A stretch of DNA of 64,000 bases from assembly GCF_040779325.2 (NCBI RefSeq), contig NZ_JBFONT020000008.1, positions 47,742 to 111,741 on the forward strand. Direction: 5' to 3'. Of this stretch, positions 35,705 to 44,306 are shown piece after piece (position 1 is the first letter of the stretch; the number at the start of each line of letters is the position of its first letter). A model generated the notes under the pieces. It searched no databases, had not been told where the DNA came from, and saw only the letters and a list, made by a program, of their open reading frames with translations. Source of the DNA: Aestuariibius violaceus (lineage in GTDB: Bacteria; Pseudomonadota; Alphaproteobacteria; Rhodobacterales; Rhodobacteraceae). The position numbers and the translations under genes are program-made.

Positions 35705-36133
35705 ATGACCAACGACCGCGAAAAGATATCAGCCCTCTGCCAAAGGCTCGGCCAGGCGCATCACGACAAGGATGCGGATGCCATCATCGGCTGCTACGCG
35801 CCCGATGCGGTGATCTACTCCCTTGCCCCGCCGCTGAGAGACAAGCTCGACCGGGACGGAATTGCCGCCTGGCTTGCCACGTGGGACGGTCCGGTCCTGA
35901 TCGATGCCGACGATGTGGACCTGGTCGTCAGCGACGGCATCGCCTGGTCGACGGCGCTCAACCGGATCCGCGGGACCAAGATCGACGGGACGGCGGAAGA
36001 TATCTGGTTCCGCACGACCATGTGCTTCCGCAAGACGGATGGCGACTGGCGGATCGCCCACGACCATTCTTCGACGCCATACTATATGGACGGATCGCTG
36101 AAGGCGGCGGTGGATCTATCGCCCGCGGCATAG
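35705..36133 (+). CDS. SnoaL/DUF4440-like NTF2-fold protein
   Basis: A 142-residue protein with the NTF2-like cone fold pattern: helix ISALCQRLGQAHHDKDADAI, then YAPDAVIYSLAPPL and the closing strands DIWFRTTMCFRKTDGDWRIAHDH. Members of this group are hydrolases, isomerases or binding proteins for small molecules. GAGAGAGA upstream gives a good ribosome site, 74 bases after the GST, so it is probably the last gene of the TetR operon. Specific activity unknown. Confidence 0.85.
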   Translation: MTNDREKISALCQRLGQAHHDKDADAIIGCYAPDAVIYSLAPPLRDKLDRDGIAAWLATWDGPVLIDADDVDLVVSDGIAWSTALNRIRGTKIDGTAEDIWFRTTMCFRKTDGDWRIAHDHSSTPYYMDGSLKAAVDLSPAA

Positions 36134-36163
36134 GCCCAAAGCGGCCCTCGCCGAGGCTGTCGC

Positions 36164-37204
36164 CTACTGCGCGACAGCCGCCATAACCTCGCCCATCCGG
36201 TCGAACGCCTCGTTGCGCAGGGCCGCAACGAAGTAAGCCGCGTCCTGCTGCGACAAGTGCCGCCACTCCGCCGAGAAGATCTCGTTCCCGCCGTCATGCC
36301 AGTAGGTCCGGCCATGGTCCGGCGTATCCTCGACGACCAGCCCGTAGCCGTAAAAGCTCGTCCCGTCCCCTTCATCCGCATGCGGCGTCAGCGCCAACGC
36401 CACCAGGTCCGATGAGACAAGGCGGCCTTGATAGAACGCGGTCCAGAACGCCAGGAAACCATCGGCCGTCGTCACCGCGCCGCCATTTCCGATCAGGTTC
36501 CAGCCCGGCTCCGCCCCGCCCCAGCTCGCCCGGTCGATGGGAAGGCGCCGGAAACCGGTCAGGGCCTGCCGCCCGCTTCTGAGCGACCGGTCTTCGGCAT
36601 ACGCCGCCTGATAGCCGATCGGGACAAGCCCATGCGGCTCGATCAGGGCGCTCTGAAGGTAGGCATCATAGCTCTGCCCCGAAACCGTCTCGATGATCGC
36701 GGCCAGCAGGGAATACCCCGCATTCGAATAGGCGTATCCCGCCCCGGGTGCGCGATCCAGCGGAGTGGCCATCAGGCGCGCGACGAAGGCCGCGCGGCCG
36801 ATCCGCTCACCGTCATCGCCCGTCGAGTCCACCAGGCCGCTGGTATGGGTCAGAAGCTGATGAACGGTGATCCCGCCCTTGTCGCGGGGGACGTCCGGCA
36901 TCAGCTCCGCCAGGGTCGTGTCGAGGCCCAGCTGCCCGCCATCGACCAGCGTCAGCACCGCAACCGCCGTGACGACCTTCGTGATCGAGCCCAGATCGAT
37001 CAGCGGCGCCTCAGGGGTCGCCGCGGGAAACCCCGCGATCTCCAACTCGATCGCCGGCGCGCCCTCCCCCGTTGCGGCGACGGCGGCAATCACCGCGTCG
37101 TTCCGCTCCACCAGATCGACAATCGGCTTATGGATCCCCTCCGCACTGGCCGCACCAGAAAGGCAGATCGCAGAAAAGGCGGTGAATCCCAGAACCAGAC
37201 GCAT
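36164..37204 (-). CDS. Exported serine hydrolase, beta-lactamase/class C esterase-like
   Basis: A 346-residue periplasmic protein of the serine beta-lactamase fold (peptidase S12 group). Signal peptide MRLVLGFTAFSAICLSGAASA, then the SxxK nucleophile motif in GSITK, the YSN tyrosine motif in AYSNAGYSLL, and the third motif HDGG near residue 313. The full set argues for an active D-amino-acid esterase, amidase or penicillin-binding enzyme; true beta-lactamase activity is only one option. The ATG at 37204 begins the signal peptide. It is divergent from the right-hand T6SS operon. Confidence 0.88.
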   Translation of the reverse strand: MRLVLGFTAFSAICLSGAASAEGIHKPIVDLVERNDAVIAAVAATGEGAPAIELEIAGFPAATPEAPLIDLGSITKVVTAVAVLTLVDGGQLGLDTTLAELMPDVPRDKGGITVHQLLTHTSGLVDSTGDDGERIGRAAFVARLMATPLDRAPGAGYAYSNAGYSLLAAIIETVSGQSYDAYLQSALIEPHGLVPIGYQAAYAEDRSLRSGRQALTGFRRLPIDRASWGGAEPGWNLIGNGGAVTTADGFLAFWTAFYQGRLVSSDLVALALTPHADEGDGTSFYGYGLVVEDTPDHGRTYWHDGGNEIFSAEWRHLSQQDAAYFVAALRNEAFDRMGEVMAAVAQ

Positions 37205-37314
37205 GGTCGCTCCTTCCAAAGCCCCTACGTCCGGGACGCTATCCAAGAGATCGCCGATCAGAAAGCCTGCGCCATGCCCATTGAGCGGGCAAACGCCTTC
37301 GCCGCCCAACGGGG

Positions 37315-37332
37315 TCCCCCCATCCGGGGGGA
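37315..37332 (+). promoter_or_regulatory. GC-rich hairpin in the leader region of the right T6SS operon
   Basis: TCCCCCC and GGGGGGA form a 7-base stem with a 4-base loop about 90 bases before the first gene. It resembles the two hairpins between tssA and tssB. Function unknown. Confidence 0.3.
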
Positions 37333-37421
37333 GGTGCCTGCCTTGACGGAAAGCATCCTGACCGGAACAAATAGTCAAAACCGATTTCACCCAAGACATT
37401 GGACGACCGGGGGGACGCGTA

Positions 37422-38060
37422 ATGTCTGCGACAGAAGAGCCTGACGACGCGACGCGCCCGCCCGTGGCAGAGCAGGCGCCGCCGTCCCAGGACGACGAAC
37501 AGACCCGGCCACCGGCCGAGAACCTGCGCTTCGACACGCCGCAGGACCTCTACGCCGCGATGCCCCAAGTGGCCGAGCTGACCCAGCGCCGCCCGCAAGA
37601 GGGCGAGGATATGATCACCTACCTCTACCGCCTGCGATCCTCGACCACCCCGGAAGAGGCGGTGACCTTCACGGCCTTCGCCGCCATCCCCCAGCGCGCG
37701 ATCTGGTGGGCCCATGAATGCCTGCGCGCGATGCCCGAGAAATTCGATGCCACCGATCACGAGATGATGGCGCGCATCGCCCGCTGGGTCGGCGACCCGA
37801 CCCAGGACCGCCGCCACCGCATCATGCGCGACGCGCTCTGGGCGCCGCGGCGGTCGCCCGTCATCCTGCTGGCGCTCGCCGTCGGCTGGTCGGGCGGGTC
37901 GATCGCCCCGAACGACCCCGCGCCGGTCGCGCCCTACCGCGCGCCGCGCTCGATCAACTCCGCGATCCTGTCCTGCCTCGCGACAGCCCCGCTCAACCGC
38001 CGCTCGATCCTGCTTGCGCGCTTTATCGACATGGCGGAATCGGTCCTGAGGGTCTATTGA
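37422..38060 (+). CDS. T6SS-associated protein, DUF6931-like
   Basis: A 212-residue cytoplasmic protein, with an acidic/Pro-rich first 35 residues followed by an all-helical domain (ITYLYRLRSSTTPEEAV, then AIWWAHECLRAM). I recall this family next to TagH in alphaproteobacterial T6SS loci (DUF6931), but no function is established. The segment SPVILLALAVGWSGGS is mildly hydrophobic and matches that family rather than a membrane helix. First gene of the right T6SS operon, 34 bases before tagH; GGGGGG upstream of the ATG acts as ribosome site. Confidence 0.7.
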   Translation: MSATEEPDDATRPPVAEQAPPSQDDEQTRPPAENLRFDTPQDLYAAMPQVAELTQRRPQEGEDMITYLYRLRSSTTPEEAVTFTAFAAIPQRAIWWAHECLRAMPEKFDATDHEMMARIARWVGDPTQDRRHRIMRDALWAPRRSPVILLALAVGWSGGSIAPNDPAPVAPYRAPRSINSAILSCLATAPLNRRSILLARFIDMAESVLRVY

Positions 38061-38094
38061 CCCCTGCCGAGACCTCCGGCACCACGGATCCGCC

Positions 38095-39381
38095 ATGACG
38101 CTGACGCTCAAGATCGAGAATTACGACCGGCTGGACGATGGCGGCCCGGCCCAGATCACGGTCGACAGCCAGGGCCTGTCGGTCGGACGCAGCCCCAATT
38201 CCGACTGGACGCTGCCCGATCCCGCCCGGCATGTGTCGAGCCAGCATTTCACGATCAGCTTCACCGATGGCACCTATTGGCTGACCGATACGTCCACCAA
38301 CGGGACGTTCCTGATCGGTCAGCCCTACCGGCTGGACGGGGCGCACCGGCTGGCCGAGGGCGACCGCTTCCAGGTGGGGCATTACATCATCGCCGTCTCG
38401 CTCGGCGCGGGCGCGTCCGCCGCCGCGGCACCCGACCCGTTCCAGCAACCGGCGCCGGGCAACTTCGCGGCAGAGGCCGATCCCTGGTCGGTCGGCGGAT
38501 CGAACTTCGACCCGATCGACCCCAACCCGGCCCCGCCCGCCCACCAGTTCGACGATTTCGCCGACGAGTTCATCGCGACCCCCGGCTTCGCCCCCGCGCC
38601 GCCCCCCGCCGCCCCGGTCCAGCGCCCGGCCCCGCAGGCCCCGGCTGCCGCGCCCGTTGTCCCGCAGCCGGTGGCGCCCGCCGCCGCGCCCCCGGCCTCC
38701 GACAGCCCGTTTGGCGCGCCCGGCATGCCGCAGGCGGCTCCTCCACTTGCGGCCCCCGCCACATCTCCCGCTCAGGCGGCCCCTGCCCCCGTGGCCCCCG
38801 GCGGCCAGCTGGCCGCCGCCTTCCGCGAAGGCGCGGGCCTGCCCCCCGCCCCGCCCGGCAGCATCGACGAGGCAGCGCTCGCCCGCGAACTCGGCCGCAC
38901 CATGCGCGTCATGGCCGAAGAGCTGATGACGCTGCTGCGCGACCGCGCCTCGGCCAAGCAGTTCACCAGGGCGGGCGAACGCACGATGATGGGCGCGACC
39001 GCGAACAACCCGCTCAAGTTCATGCCGTCCGCCGATCAGGCGCTTGACGTGATGCTCTTCACCCCGCGCGACGGCTTCCAGCATAGCGCCGAGGCGACAC
39101 AGGCGGCGCTAGCCGACGTCCGGATGCACCAATCCGCCGTCTTCGCCGCGATCCAGCCTGCCCTCGCCCGGCTGCTGGAGGATCTGGCGCCAGAGGCGAT
39201 CGAGGAAAGCGCCGGCAGCGGCCTTCTGGGCGCGGGCCGCAAGGGCAAGGCGTGGGATACCTTCGTGCAACGCTGGGATGCCAAGGCGGCCGCGCACGAG
39301 AACGGGATGCTCGACGTCTTCCTCGCCTACTTCGCGGAAAGCTACGCCCAGGCGGTCGCGTCGGGCAAAAAGCCCGGCTAA
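38095..39381 (+). CDS. tagH: T6SS-associated FHA-domain protein TagH
   Basis: A 428-residue cytoplasmic protein that should bind phosphothreonine on T6SS components and promote assembly after PpkA-type kinase action. The FHA domain (residues about 20-95) has all key residues: Gly31-Arg32, Ser49 and His51, and Asn69-Gly70. A roughly 140-residue Pro/Ala linker follows, then the TagH C-terminal helical domain (about 255-425) with PLKFMPSADQALDVMLF. The natural partner in this window is TssL, whose tail has three T-x-(F/I/L)-G-G sites. Kinase and phosphatase genes are not in the window. Confidence 0.92.
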   Translation: MTLTLKIENYDRLDDGGPAQITVDSQGLSVGRSPNSDWTLPDPARHVSSQHFTISFTDGTYWLTDTSTNGTFLIGQPYRLDGAHRLAEGDRFQVGHYIIAVSLGAGASAAAAPDPFQQPAPGNFAAEADPWSVGGSNFDPIDPNPAPPAHQFDDFADEFIATPGFAPAPPPAAPVQRPAPQAPAAAPVVPQPVAPAAAPPASDSPFGAPGMPQAAPPLAAPATSPAQAAPAPVAPGGQLAAAFREGAGLPPAPPGSIDEAALARELGRTMRVMAEELMTLLRDRASAKQFTRAGERTMMGATANNPLKFMPSADQALDVMLFTPRDGFQHSAEATQAALADVRMHQSAVFAAIQPALARLLEDLAPEAIEESAGSGLLGAGRKGKAWDTFVQRWDAKAAAHENGMLDVFLAYFAESYAQAVASGKKPG

Positions 39382-39457
39382 CCGCCCCGCTTGACGGGCC
39401 AGCGCGAAAGCCCCACGGTCGCGCCCGCGAACGGTTTTGCCAGGGAACACTTTTTCG

Positions 39458-40822
39458 ATGACGCTCGACTTTCTGAAAGACCCGATTTCCGACGACGCAC
39501 CTTGCGGCCCCAACCTCGAGGAAGACGACCACGACGGCTTCGTCGAATACTTCTACGAGGCCGAGGCGCGGATGCCCGAACGCTACTTCACCCCCGGCAT
39601 CTCGTCGGGCGGCGAAGGGCGCGGCGATCAGCTCTTCGATCCCGCCTCGGTCGACCTGAAACACGAACGCGAAAAGATCACCGGGCTGCTCAAGGAAAGC
39701 CGCGACCTGCGGCTCCTGTCGCTCCTCGCGCGTTTCTCGGCGCTTGCGGGTAATCTCCCCAGCTTCGCCGAAGCGGTCGACGGCATGGCGACGCTCCTGG
39801 AAACCTTCCCGCGCGAGGTTCATCCCACCACCGCCGACGGCCCCTCCGACCGGCGCGGGACGCTTGAGGATCTGACGACGATCGCAACGGTCATCATGCC
39901 GCTCCAGCACGCCGACATGGCGCCGCCAAACAGCGCGACCCTGCGCTATTACATGGTCGCGAGCGGCGAGGCCTCCCCCCGCGGCGAGAGTGAAGAGAAC
40001 CTGCAGGCCTCCACCGTCACCTCGGCCCTCGGCGATGCTGGCGCGGCCGCCAAGGTCGAAGAGGTCCACACCAGCCTCGTCACGGCGCGGGGCGCTCTGG
40101 CTCGGATCCGCTCCGCCTGCCTGAGCGACGACAACCAGCCCTTCAACGTCAATCTCGAGGCGACGACCCAGGTCCTCGACCGGATGCTCGACCTGATCCA
40201 CCAGGCCCGCAGCGACCTTGCCGCGGCCGCCGAACCGGCCGCGCCCGCACCGGCGGAAGACGCCGCGCCCGAGGGCGCCGAGGCGACCGTCGATGCCGAC
40301 GCTCCGGCAGATGCCGCGCCTGCCGCAGCACCGCCGACACCCTCGGTCGGCGCCACCAGCATCGACAGCCAGGCCGCCGCCCGCACCGCGCTCCAGGCGA
40401 TCGAAGGCTACTTCGCGACGAGAGAGCCGACATCGGCCGCGGTCCTGCTCGTCACCCAGGCCCGCCTCCTGATCGGCAAACCCCTGATCGAGGCGATCGA
40501 GACGCTGCTGCCGAACCGGGCGGGCACCGCCACCATCGACTTCGGCGCCGCCACCGGCTTTGCCCTTCCGATGGAGCGGCTGCGCATGCTCTCGGGCGAA
40601 GCGCCCAAATCCGGTCCGACCGAAGAGGCCGTCGTGACCCCACCCGCCATCAACAACCGGGCCGATGTCGCGGCCAATCTCAAGGGGGTGGAGGACTACT
40701 ACAGGATCAACCAGCCAGCGAGTCCGATTCCCCTTCTTCTGGCCCGGGCACGGATCTATCTGGACAAGGATTTCCAGTCCCTCATTACCGAACTGTTACC
40801 CAAGGAGACCCCGACGGAATAA
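39458..40822 (+). CDS. tssA: T6SS cap/assembly protein TssA
   Basis: TssA starts sheath-tube polymerisation and caps or stabilises the growing end. The 454-residue protein has the N-terminal ImpA domain (residues about 8-125; PISDDAPCGPNLEED, then LRLLSLLARFSALAG), an Ala/Pro/Glu linker at about 260-300, and a C-terminal region with two repeated helical units. Both units have the form AIEGYF / GVEDYY followed by P-x-x-LL and a LIGKPLIEAIETLLP-like helix. The ATG at 39458 is preferred to a TTG seven codons upstream. Between it and tssB are two hairpin repeats. Confidence 0.9.
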   Translation: MTLDFLKDPISDDAPCGPNLEEDDHDGFVEYFYEAEARMPERYFTPGISSGGEGRGDQLFDPASVDLKHEREKITGLLKESRDLRLLSLLARFSALAGNLPSFAEAVDGMATLLETFPREVHPTTADGPSDRRGTLEDLTTIATVIMPLQHADMAPPNSATLRYYMVASGEASPRGESEENLQASTVTSALGDAGAAAKVEEVHTSLVTARGALARIRSACLSDDNQPFNVNLEATTQVLDRMLDLIHQARSDLAAAAEPAAPAPAEDAAPEGAEATVDADAPADAAPAAAPPTPSVGATSIDSQAAARTALQAIEGYFATREPTSAAVLLVTQARLLIGKPLIEAIETLLPNRAGTATIDFGAATGFALPMERLRMLSGEAPKSGPTEEAVVTPPAINNRADVAANLKGVEDYYRINQPASPIPLLLARARIYLDKDFQSLITELLPKETPTE

Positions 40823-40825
40823 CCA

Positions 40826-40866
40826 TCCCCCCAAAGGGGTGGAATGCTCCCCCCGAAGGGGTGGGG
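40826..40866 (+). repeat. Two tandem hairpin-forming repeats between tssA and tssB
   Basis: TCCCCCC(A/G)AAGGGGTGG occurs at 40826-40842 and 40848-40864. Each copy can fold as CCCC/GGGG with an AAA-type loop. They may attenuate read-through from tssA or protect the tssB-hcp message. Confidence 0.6.
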
Positions 40867-40876
40867 CAAACCTGCA

Positions 40877-40893
40877 TTGGCACTAAAAAAGCC
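40877..40893 (+). promoter_or_regulatory. Possible sigma-54 promoter before tssB
   Basis: TTGGCAC followed, with the required ten bases between GG and GC, by GC at 40891-40892. The -24 half is perfect; the -12 half has AAGC instead of TTGC. Located 65 bases before tssB. Tentative. Confidence 0.35.
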
Positions 40894-40957
40894 GCAAAAC
40901 GCGTTGACTTGACAGGGTTCAAACGCTTTGATCCGCCCAAGCAAGGAGATTTGAGAA

Positions 40958-41491
40958 ATGGCTTCCGACAAGAGCACCGATTTCATCAAACGCAACCGCA
41001 AGCCGCGTGTGCATATCTCCTACGAAGACCCCTACGACAGCGAACAGATGGTCGAACTGCCCTTCGTGATGGGCGTCATGTCCGACCTCTCCGGCAACAA
41101 CTCTCCGGTTGAGAAACCCGCCTTCGACGAGCGTGAATTTACCGATGTCACCTCCGCCTCGCTCGACAGCTACATGGAAAGCGTGGCCCCCGGCGTGACC
41201 TTCAATGTCGAGGACAAGCTGAACCCCGATAGCGGCCAGAAGCTGGGCGTCGACCTGCAGTTCCGCAAGATGGACGACCTCAACCCGGCCGAGGTGGCCC
41301 GCCAGGTGCCCGCGCTCAAGAAGCTGCTCGAGGCCCGCGAACACCTCGCAAACCTGCAGCGCTACATGAGCTCCAAGCCCAAGGCGCAGGACCAGGTGGC
41401 GAAGCTTCTGAATGATCCCGAGCTGCTCAAGGTGCTGGCCGAACGCAGCAAGGAAACCGACGGCGACGACGAGAAAACCGAAGACAACTGA
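40958..41491 (+). CDS. tssB: T6SS contractile sheath small subunit TssB (VipA)
   Basis: A 177-residue sheath component that dimerises with TssC. The pattern FIKRNRKPRVHISYE, LPFVMGVMSDLSGN and DLNPAEVARQVPAL is diagnostic; the last contains the helix that TssH/ClpV recognises in VipA/VipB systems. AAGGAGA upstream gives a strong ribosome site. First of a highly expressed-looking tssB-tssC-hcp run. Confidence 0.97.
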   Translation: MASDKSTDFIKRNRKPRVHISYEDPYDSEQMVELPFVMGVMSDLSGNNSPVEKPAFDEREFTDVTSASLDSYMESVAPGVTFNVEDKLNPDSGQKLGVDLQFRKMDDLNPAEVARQVPALKKLLEAREHLANLQRYMSSKPKAQDQVAKLLNDPELLKVLAERSKETDGDDEKTEDN

Positions 41492-41546
41492 TCCCGGCAC
41501 ATGCCGCCCGGACGCGGGCGGCCCGGGATAGTAGGATGGGGTAAAG

Positions 41547-43043
41547 ATGGCAGAAGAAGCGACAGCCCAAGAGGCTCAGGTCCAGGAAGGCGCCCTCAAC
41601 GAGCTTGAGGAATTTTCCGATATCCTGAAGCAGAACATCAAGCCACGCACCGACGTGGCCGCCCAGGAAGTCGACAACGCGATCGTCACCCTCGTGCAGG
41701 AGGCGCTCGGCGATCAGACCGTCATCTCCGACGACGTGATCGACACGATCAACGCGATGATCGCCAAGCTGGACGAAAAGCTGACCACCCAGGTCAACGA
41801 GATCATCCACCATGAAGAATTCCAGAAGATCGAAAGCTCCTGGCGCGGTCTGGCCTACACGGTCAACAATTCCGAAACCGATGCCAGCCTGCGGGTGAAG
41901 GTCTTCAACGCCTCCAAGGCAGAACTGGCCAAGGACCTGCGCCGCTATCCCGGCGCCAAGTGGGACAAGAGCCCGCTGCACCAGAAGGTCTACGAAAAGG
42001 AATTCGGCACGCTGGGCGGCAAGCCCTTCGGCGCCCTGATCGGCGACTACTACTTCACCCAGGGCACCGCTGACGTCTCGCTTCTCCGCTCGCTCGGCCA
42101 GATCGCCGCGGCGGCGCACGCGCCCTTCATCTCCGGCGCCGCGCCGGATGTTCTGGGCCTCGACAACTGGAACGAAATCTCCACGCCGCCCGACCTGTCG
42201 GAGATCTTCGACACGCCGGACTACGCCGCCTGGAACTCGCTTCGCGACATTGAAAACAGCCGCTATCTGGCCCTCGTCCTGCCCCGCGCCCTGGCGCGCG
42301 AACCCTACGGACAGGACAGCACCTCGGTGGTCGAGGAATTCGCCTTCGAGGAAGAGACCGACGGCCACAAGGGCGAGAAGTACGGCTGGATGAACGCGGC
42401 GCACGCCATGGCCGCCAACATCAACCGGGCCCACAAGGAGCACGGCTGGACGGTCCAGATCCGCGGCGTGACCTCGGGCGGCGAGGTGACGAACCTGCCG
42501 ACCCACACCTTCGATACCGGCGACGGCTCGAAAGAGATGAAGTGCCCGACCGAAGTGTCGATCACCGACCGCCGCGAAGCGGAACTCAGCAAGGCAGGCC
42601 TCATCGGCCTGATCCACCGCAAGCACACCGACAAGGCAGCCTTCATCGGGGCGCAGACGCTCTACCGCCCGAAGAAGTATGTCGACGAGCTGGCAACCGC
42701 CTCCGACAACATGTCGTCGAGGCTGCCCTACATCTTCGCCGTGTCCCGGTTCAGCCACTACCTCAAGTGCATGGTCCGCGACAAAATTGGCCAGAGCCCG
42801 GACCGTGTCCAACTGGAGAAAGACCTCCAGACCTGGATCAACACCTACGTCTCTGCCAATCCCGAAAGCGCCACCGAAAAGGAAAAGGCGAAGAAACCCT
42901 TGGCCGGCGCGAAGGTCGAGGTCATCGAAGACGAGGAAAATCCTGGCTATTATACCGGGAAATTCTTCCTGAAACCGCACTTCCAGCTGGAAGGCATGGA
43001 TATCGGAATGAGTTTGGTTTCCAAGCTCCCCGGGGGAAAGTGA
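41547..43043 (+). CDS. tssC: T6SS contractile sheath large subunit TssC (VipB)
   Basis: A 498-residue sheath protein. Recognised by ESSWRGLAYTV, PFGALIGDYYF, SRYLALVLPRALAREPYG and the C-terminal GYYTGKFFLKPHFQLEG. The N-terminal region (residues 1-80) contains the helix that inserts in ClpV in related systems. It follows tssB by 55 bases and precedes hcp by 57. Complete. Confidence 0.97.
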   Translation: MAEEATAQEAQVQEGALNELEEFSDILKQNIKPRTDVAAQEVDNAIVTLVQEALGDQTVISDDVIDTINAMIAKLDEKLTTQVNEIIHHEEFQKIESSWRGLAYTVNNSETDASLRVKVFNASKAELAKDLRRYPGAKWDKSPLHQKVYEKEFGTLGGKPFGALIGDYYFTQGTADVSLLRSLGQIAAAAHAPFISGAAPDVLGLDNWNEISTPPDLSEIFDTPDYAAWNSLRDIENSRYLALVLPRALAREPYGQDSTSVVEEFAFEEETDGHKGEKYGWMNAAHAMAANINRAHKEHGWTVQIRGVTSGGEVTNLPTHTFDTGDGSKEMKCPTEVSITDRREAELSKAGLIGLIHRKHTDKAAFIGAQTLYRPKKYVDELATASDNMSSRLPYIFAVSRFSHYLKCMVRDKIGQSPDRVQLEKDLQTWINTYVSANPESATEKEKAKKPLAGAKVEVIEDEENPGYYTGKFFLKPHFQLEGMDIGMSLVSKLPGGK

Positions 43044-43100
43044 TCAAGTAATTCGTTCCGGTGTAATCAAACCTAAACTTCATTACCAAGGAGACAGGCT

Positions 43101-43598
43101 ATGGCCGTCGACATCTTTCTAGAACTCTCGAACAACATCAAAGGCGAGTCGCAGGACACCACCCACAAGGACACGATGGATATCCTCGCCTGGTCCTGGA
43201 ACATGACGAACTCGGGCACCACCCACATGGGCGGCGGCGGCGGCGGCGGCAAAGTCAATGTCGGCGACCTTGCCGTGACCAAGTATGTCGACCTCGCTTC
43301 CAACGACCTGATGCGCAAGTGCTGCGACGGCACCCATATCGAAAGCGGTACGCTGACCGTGCGCAAGTCGGGCGGCACGACCCCGGTCGAGTACTTCGTC
43401 ATGAAGGTCGAAAACATCATGGTCACGTCCTACCAGACGGGTGGCTCCAAGGACGGTCTCGACCGGATCCAGGAAAACCTGATGCTGAACTTCCGCAAGT
43501 TCCACATCACCTACACCACCCAGGACGATGCCGGGAACGCCGGTGCCTCCCAGGGCTACGGCTGGGAAATCGCCGAAAACACCGAGTGGAGCGCGTAA
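43101..43598 (+). CDS. hcp: T6SS inner tube protein Hcp (TssD)
   Basis: A 165-residue protein that stacks as hexameric rings to form the T6SS tube and can carry effectors in its lumen. It matches Hcp1-type proteins: an IFLELSNNIKGESQD start, AWSWNMTNSGTTHMGGGGGG in the extended loop region, and a C-terminal GYGWEIAENTEWSA. AAGGAGA lies upstream. A strong terminator follows it, so tssB-tssC-hcp probably forms a distinct highly expressed unit. Confidence 0.96.
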   Translation: MAVDIFLELSNNIKGESQDTTHKDTMDILAWSWNMTNSGTTHMGGGGGGGKVNVGDLAVTKYVDLASNDLMRKCCDGTHIESGTLTVRKSGGTTPVEYFVMKVENIMVTSYQTGGSKDGLDRIQENLMLNFRKFHITYTTQDDAGNAGASQGYGWEIAENTEWSA

Positions 43599-43626
43599 GC
43601 ACTCCTTCCGGTTTTCCGGACTTTCG

Positions 43627-43657
43627 GGACCGGCGTGTTGCACGCCGGTCCTTTTTT
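43627..43657 (+). terminator. Rho-independent terminator after hcp
   Basis: A perfect 11-base stem GGACCGGCGTG with its complement, a TTG loop and TTTTTT directly after. It would end most transcripts after hcp, with partial read-through or a new promoter serving tssE. Confidence 0.93.
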
Positions 43658-43711
43658 ATATTCTGTCTGCTAAGCTCTTGCTGGCAGCGTAGATAGATTC
43701 TTTTTGGCTTT

Positions 43712-44302
43712 ATGGTTCAACGTCTTCATTCCGACCGTACCATGCCCCCGAAAGAGGGCAGCCAGCGCGACAAGCGTCAGATGTCGCTCATGCAGGTCTT
43801 CCGCGCGGCCCACGCCGCGGGCGACGCGCGCAAACAGGATGCGGCACTCAAGGATGGCGACCGCGACCTGACCAAGCGCTCCCGCCAGCGCCGCGACGGC
43901 GTCGACGAACGCACCCTCCGGCGCGAACTCAGCCTCGACCTCGGCAACCTGATGAACACCGTCCGGCTCGACGCGACGATCGACCTCGACGACTGGCCTC
44001 ATATCCGCAAATCCGTCATCAATTACGGCTTCGACGATCTCAGTTCGCTGTCAAACAACACGATGACGCTCAGCGCCGTGAAAGAGGCGATCCGCAAGAC
44101 GATCGTCACCTTCGAACCCCGCCTGATCGCCAGCACGGTCGAAATCGTGGTGAACACCGAACACGAGGACGATCCAGAGCAGAAGCTCTGCTTCGACATA
44201 TCCGCCGATCTCGCCGCCGATCCCGTCGACATCCCGCTTGATTTCGTGGCCGAGGTCGATGTGGGCGCGGGCAAGATGCAGATGAAGCGGATCAAGGGCT
44301 GA
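43712..44302 (+). CDS. tssE: T6SS baseplate protein TssE (gp25-like)
   Basis: A 196-residue baseplate wedge subunit related to phage T4 gp25. The gp25-like domain is in the second half (from about residue 75): LRRELSLDLGNLMNTVRLD, VINYGFDDLSSLS and IRKTIVTFEPRL with the EPR motif common to the family. The first 70 residues are a highly charged, low-complexity extension, longer than usual for TssE. It ends four bases before tssF. Confidence 0.93.
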   Translation: MVQRLHSDRTMPPKEGSQRDKRQMSLMQVFRAAHAAGDARKQDAALKDGDRDLTKRSRQRRDGVDERTLRRELSLDLGNLMNTVRLDATIDLDDWPHIRKSVINYGFDDLSSLSNNTMTLSAVKEAIRKTIVTFEPRLIASTVEIVVNTEHEDDPEQKLCFDISADLAADPVDIPLDFVAEVDVGAGKMQMKRIKG

Positions 44303-44306
44303 CGCG

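Noticed and set aside
36164..37204. Antibiotic-resistance beta-lactamase
   Set aside because: SxxK and YSN motifs show the fold, but many S12 relatives are esterases or D-peptidases and nothing here points to drug resistance.
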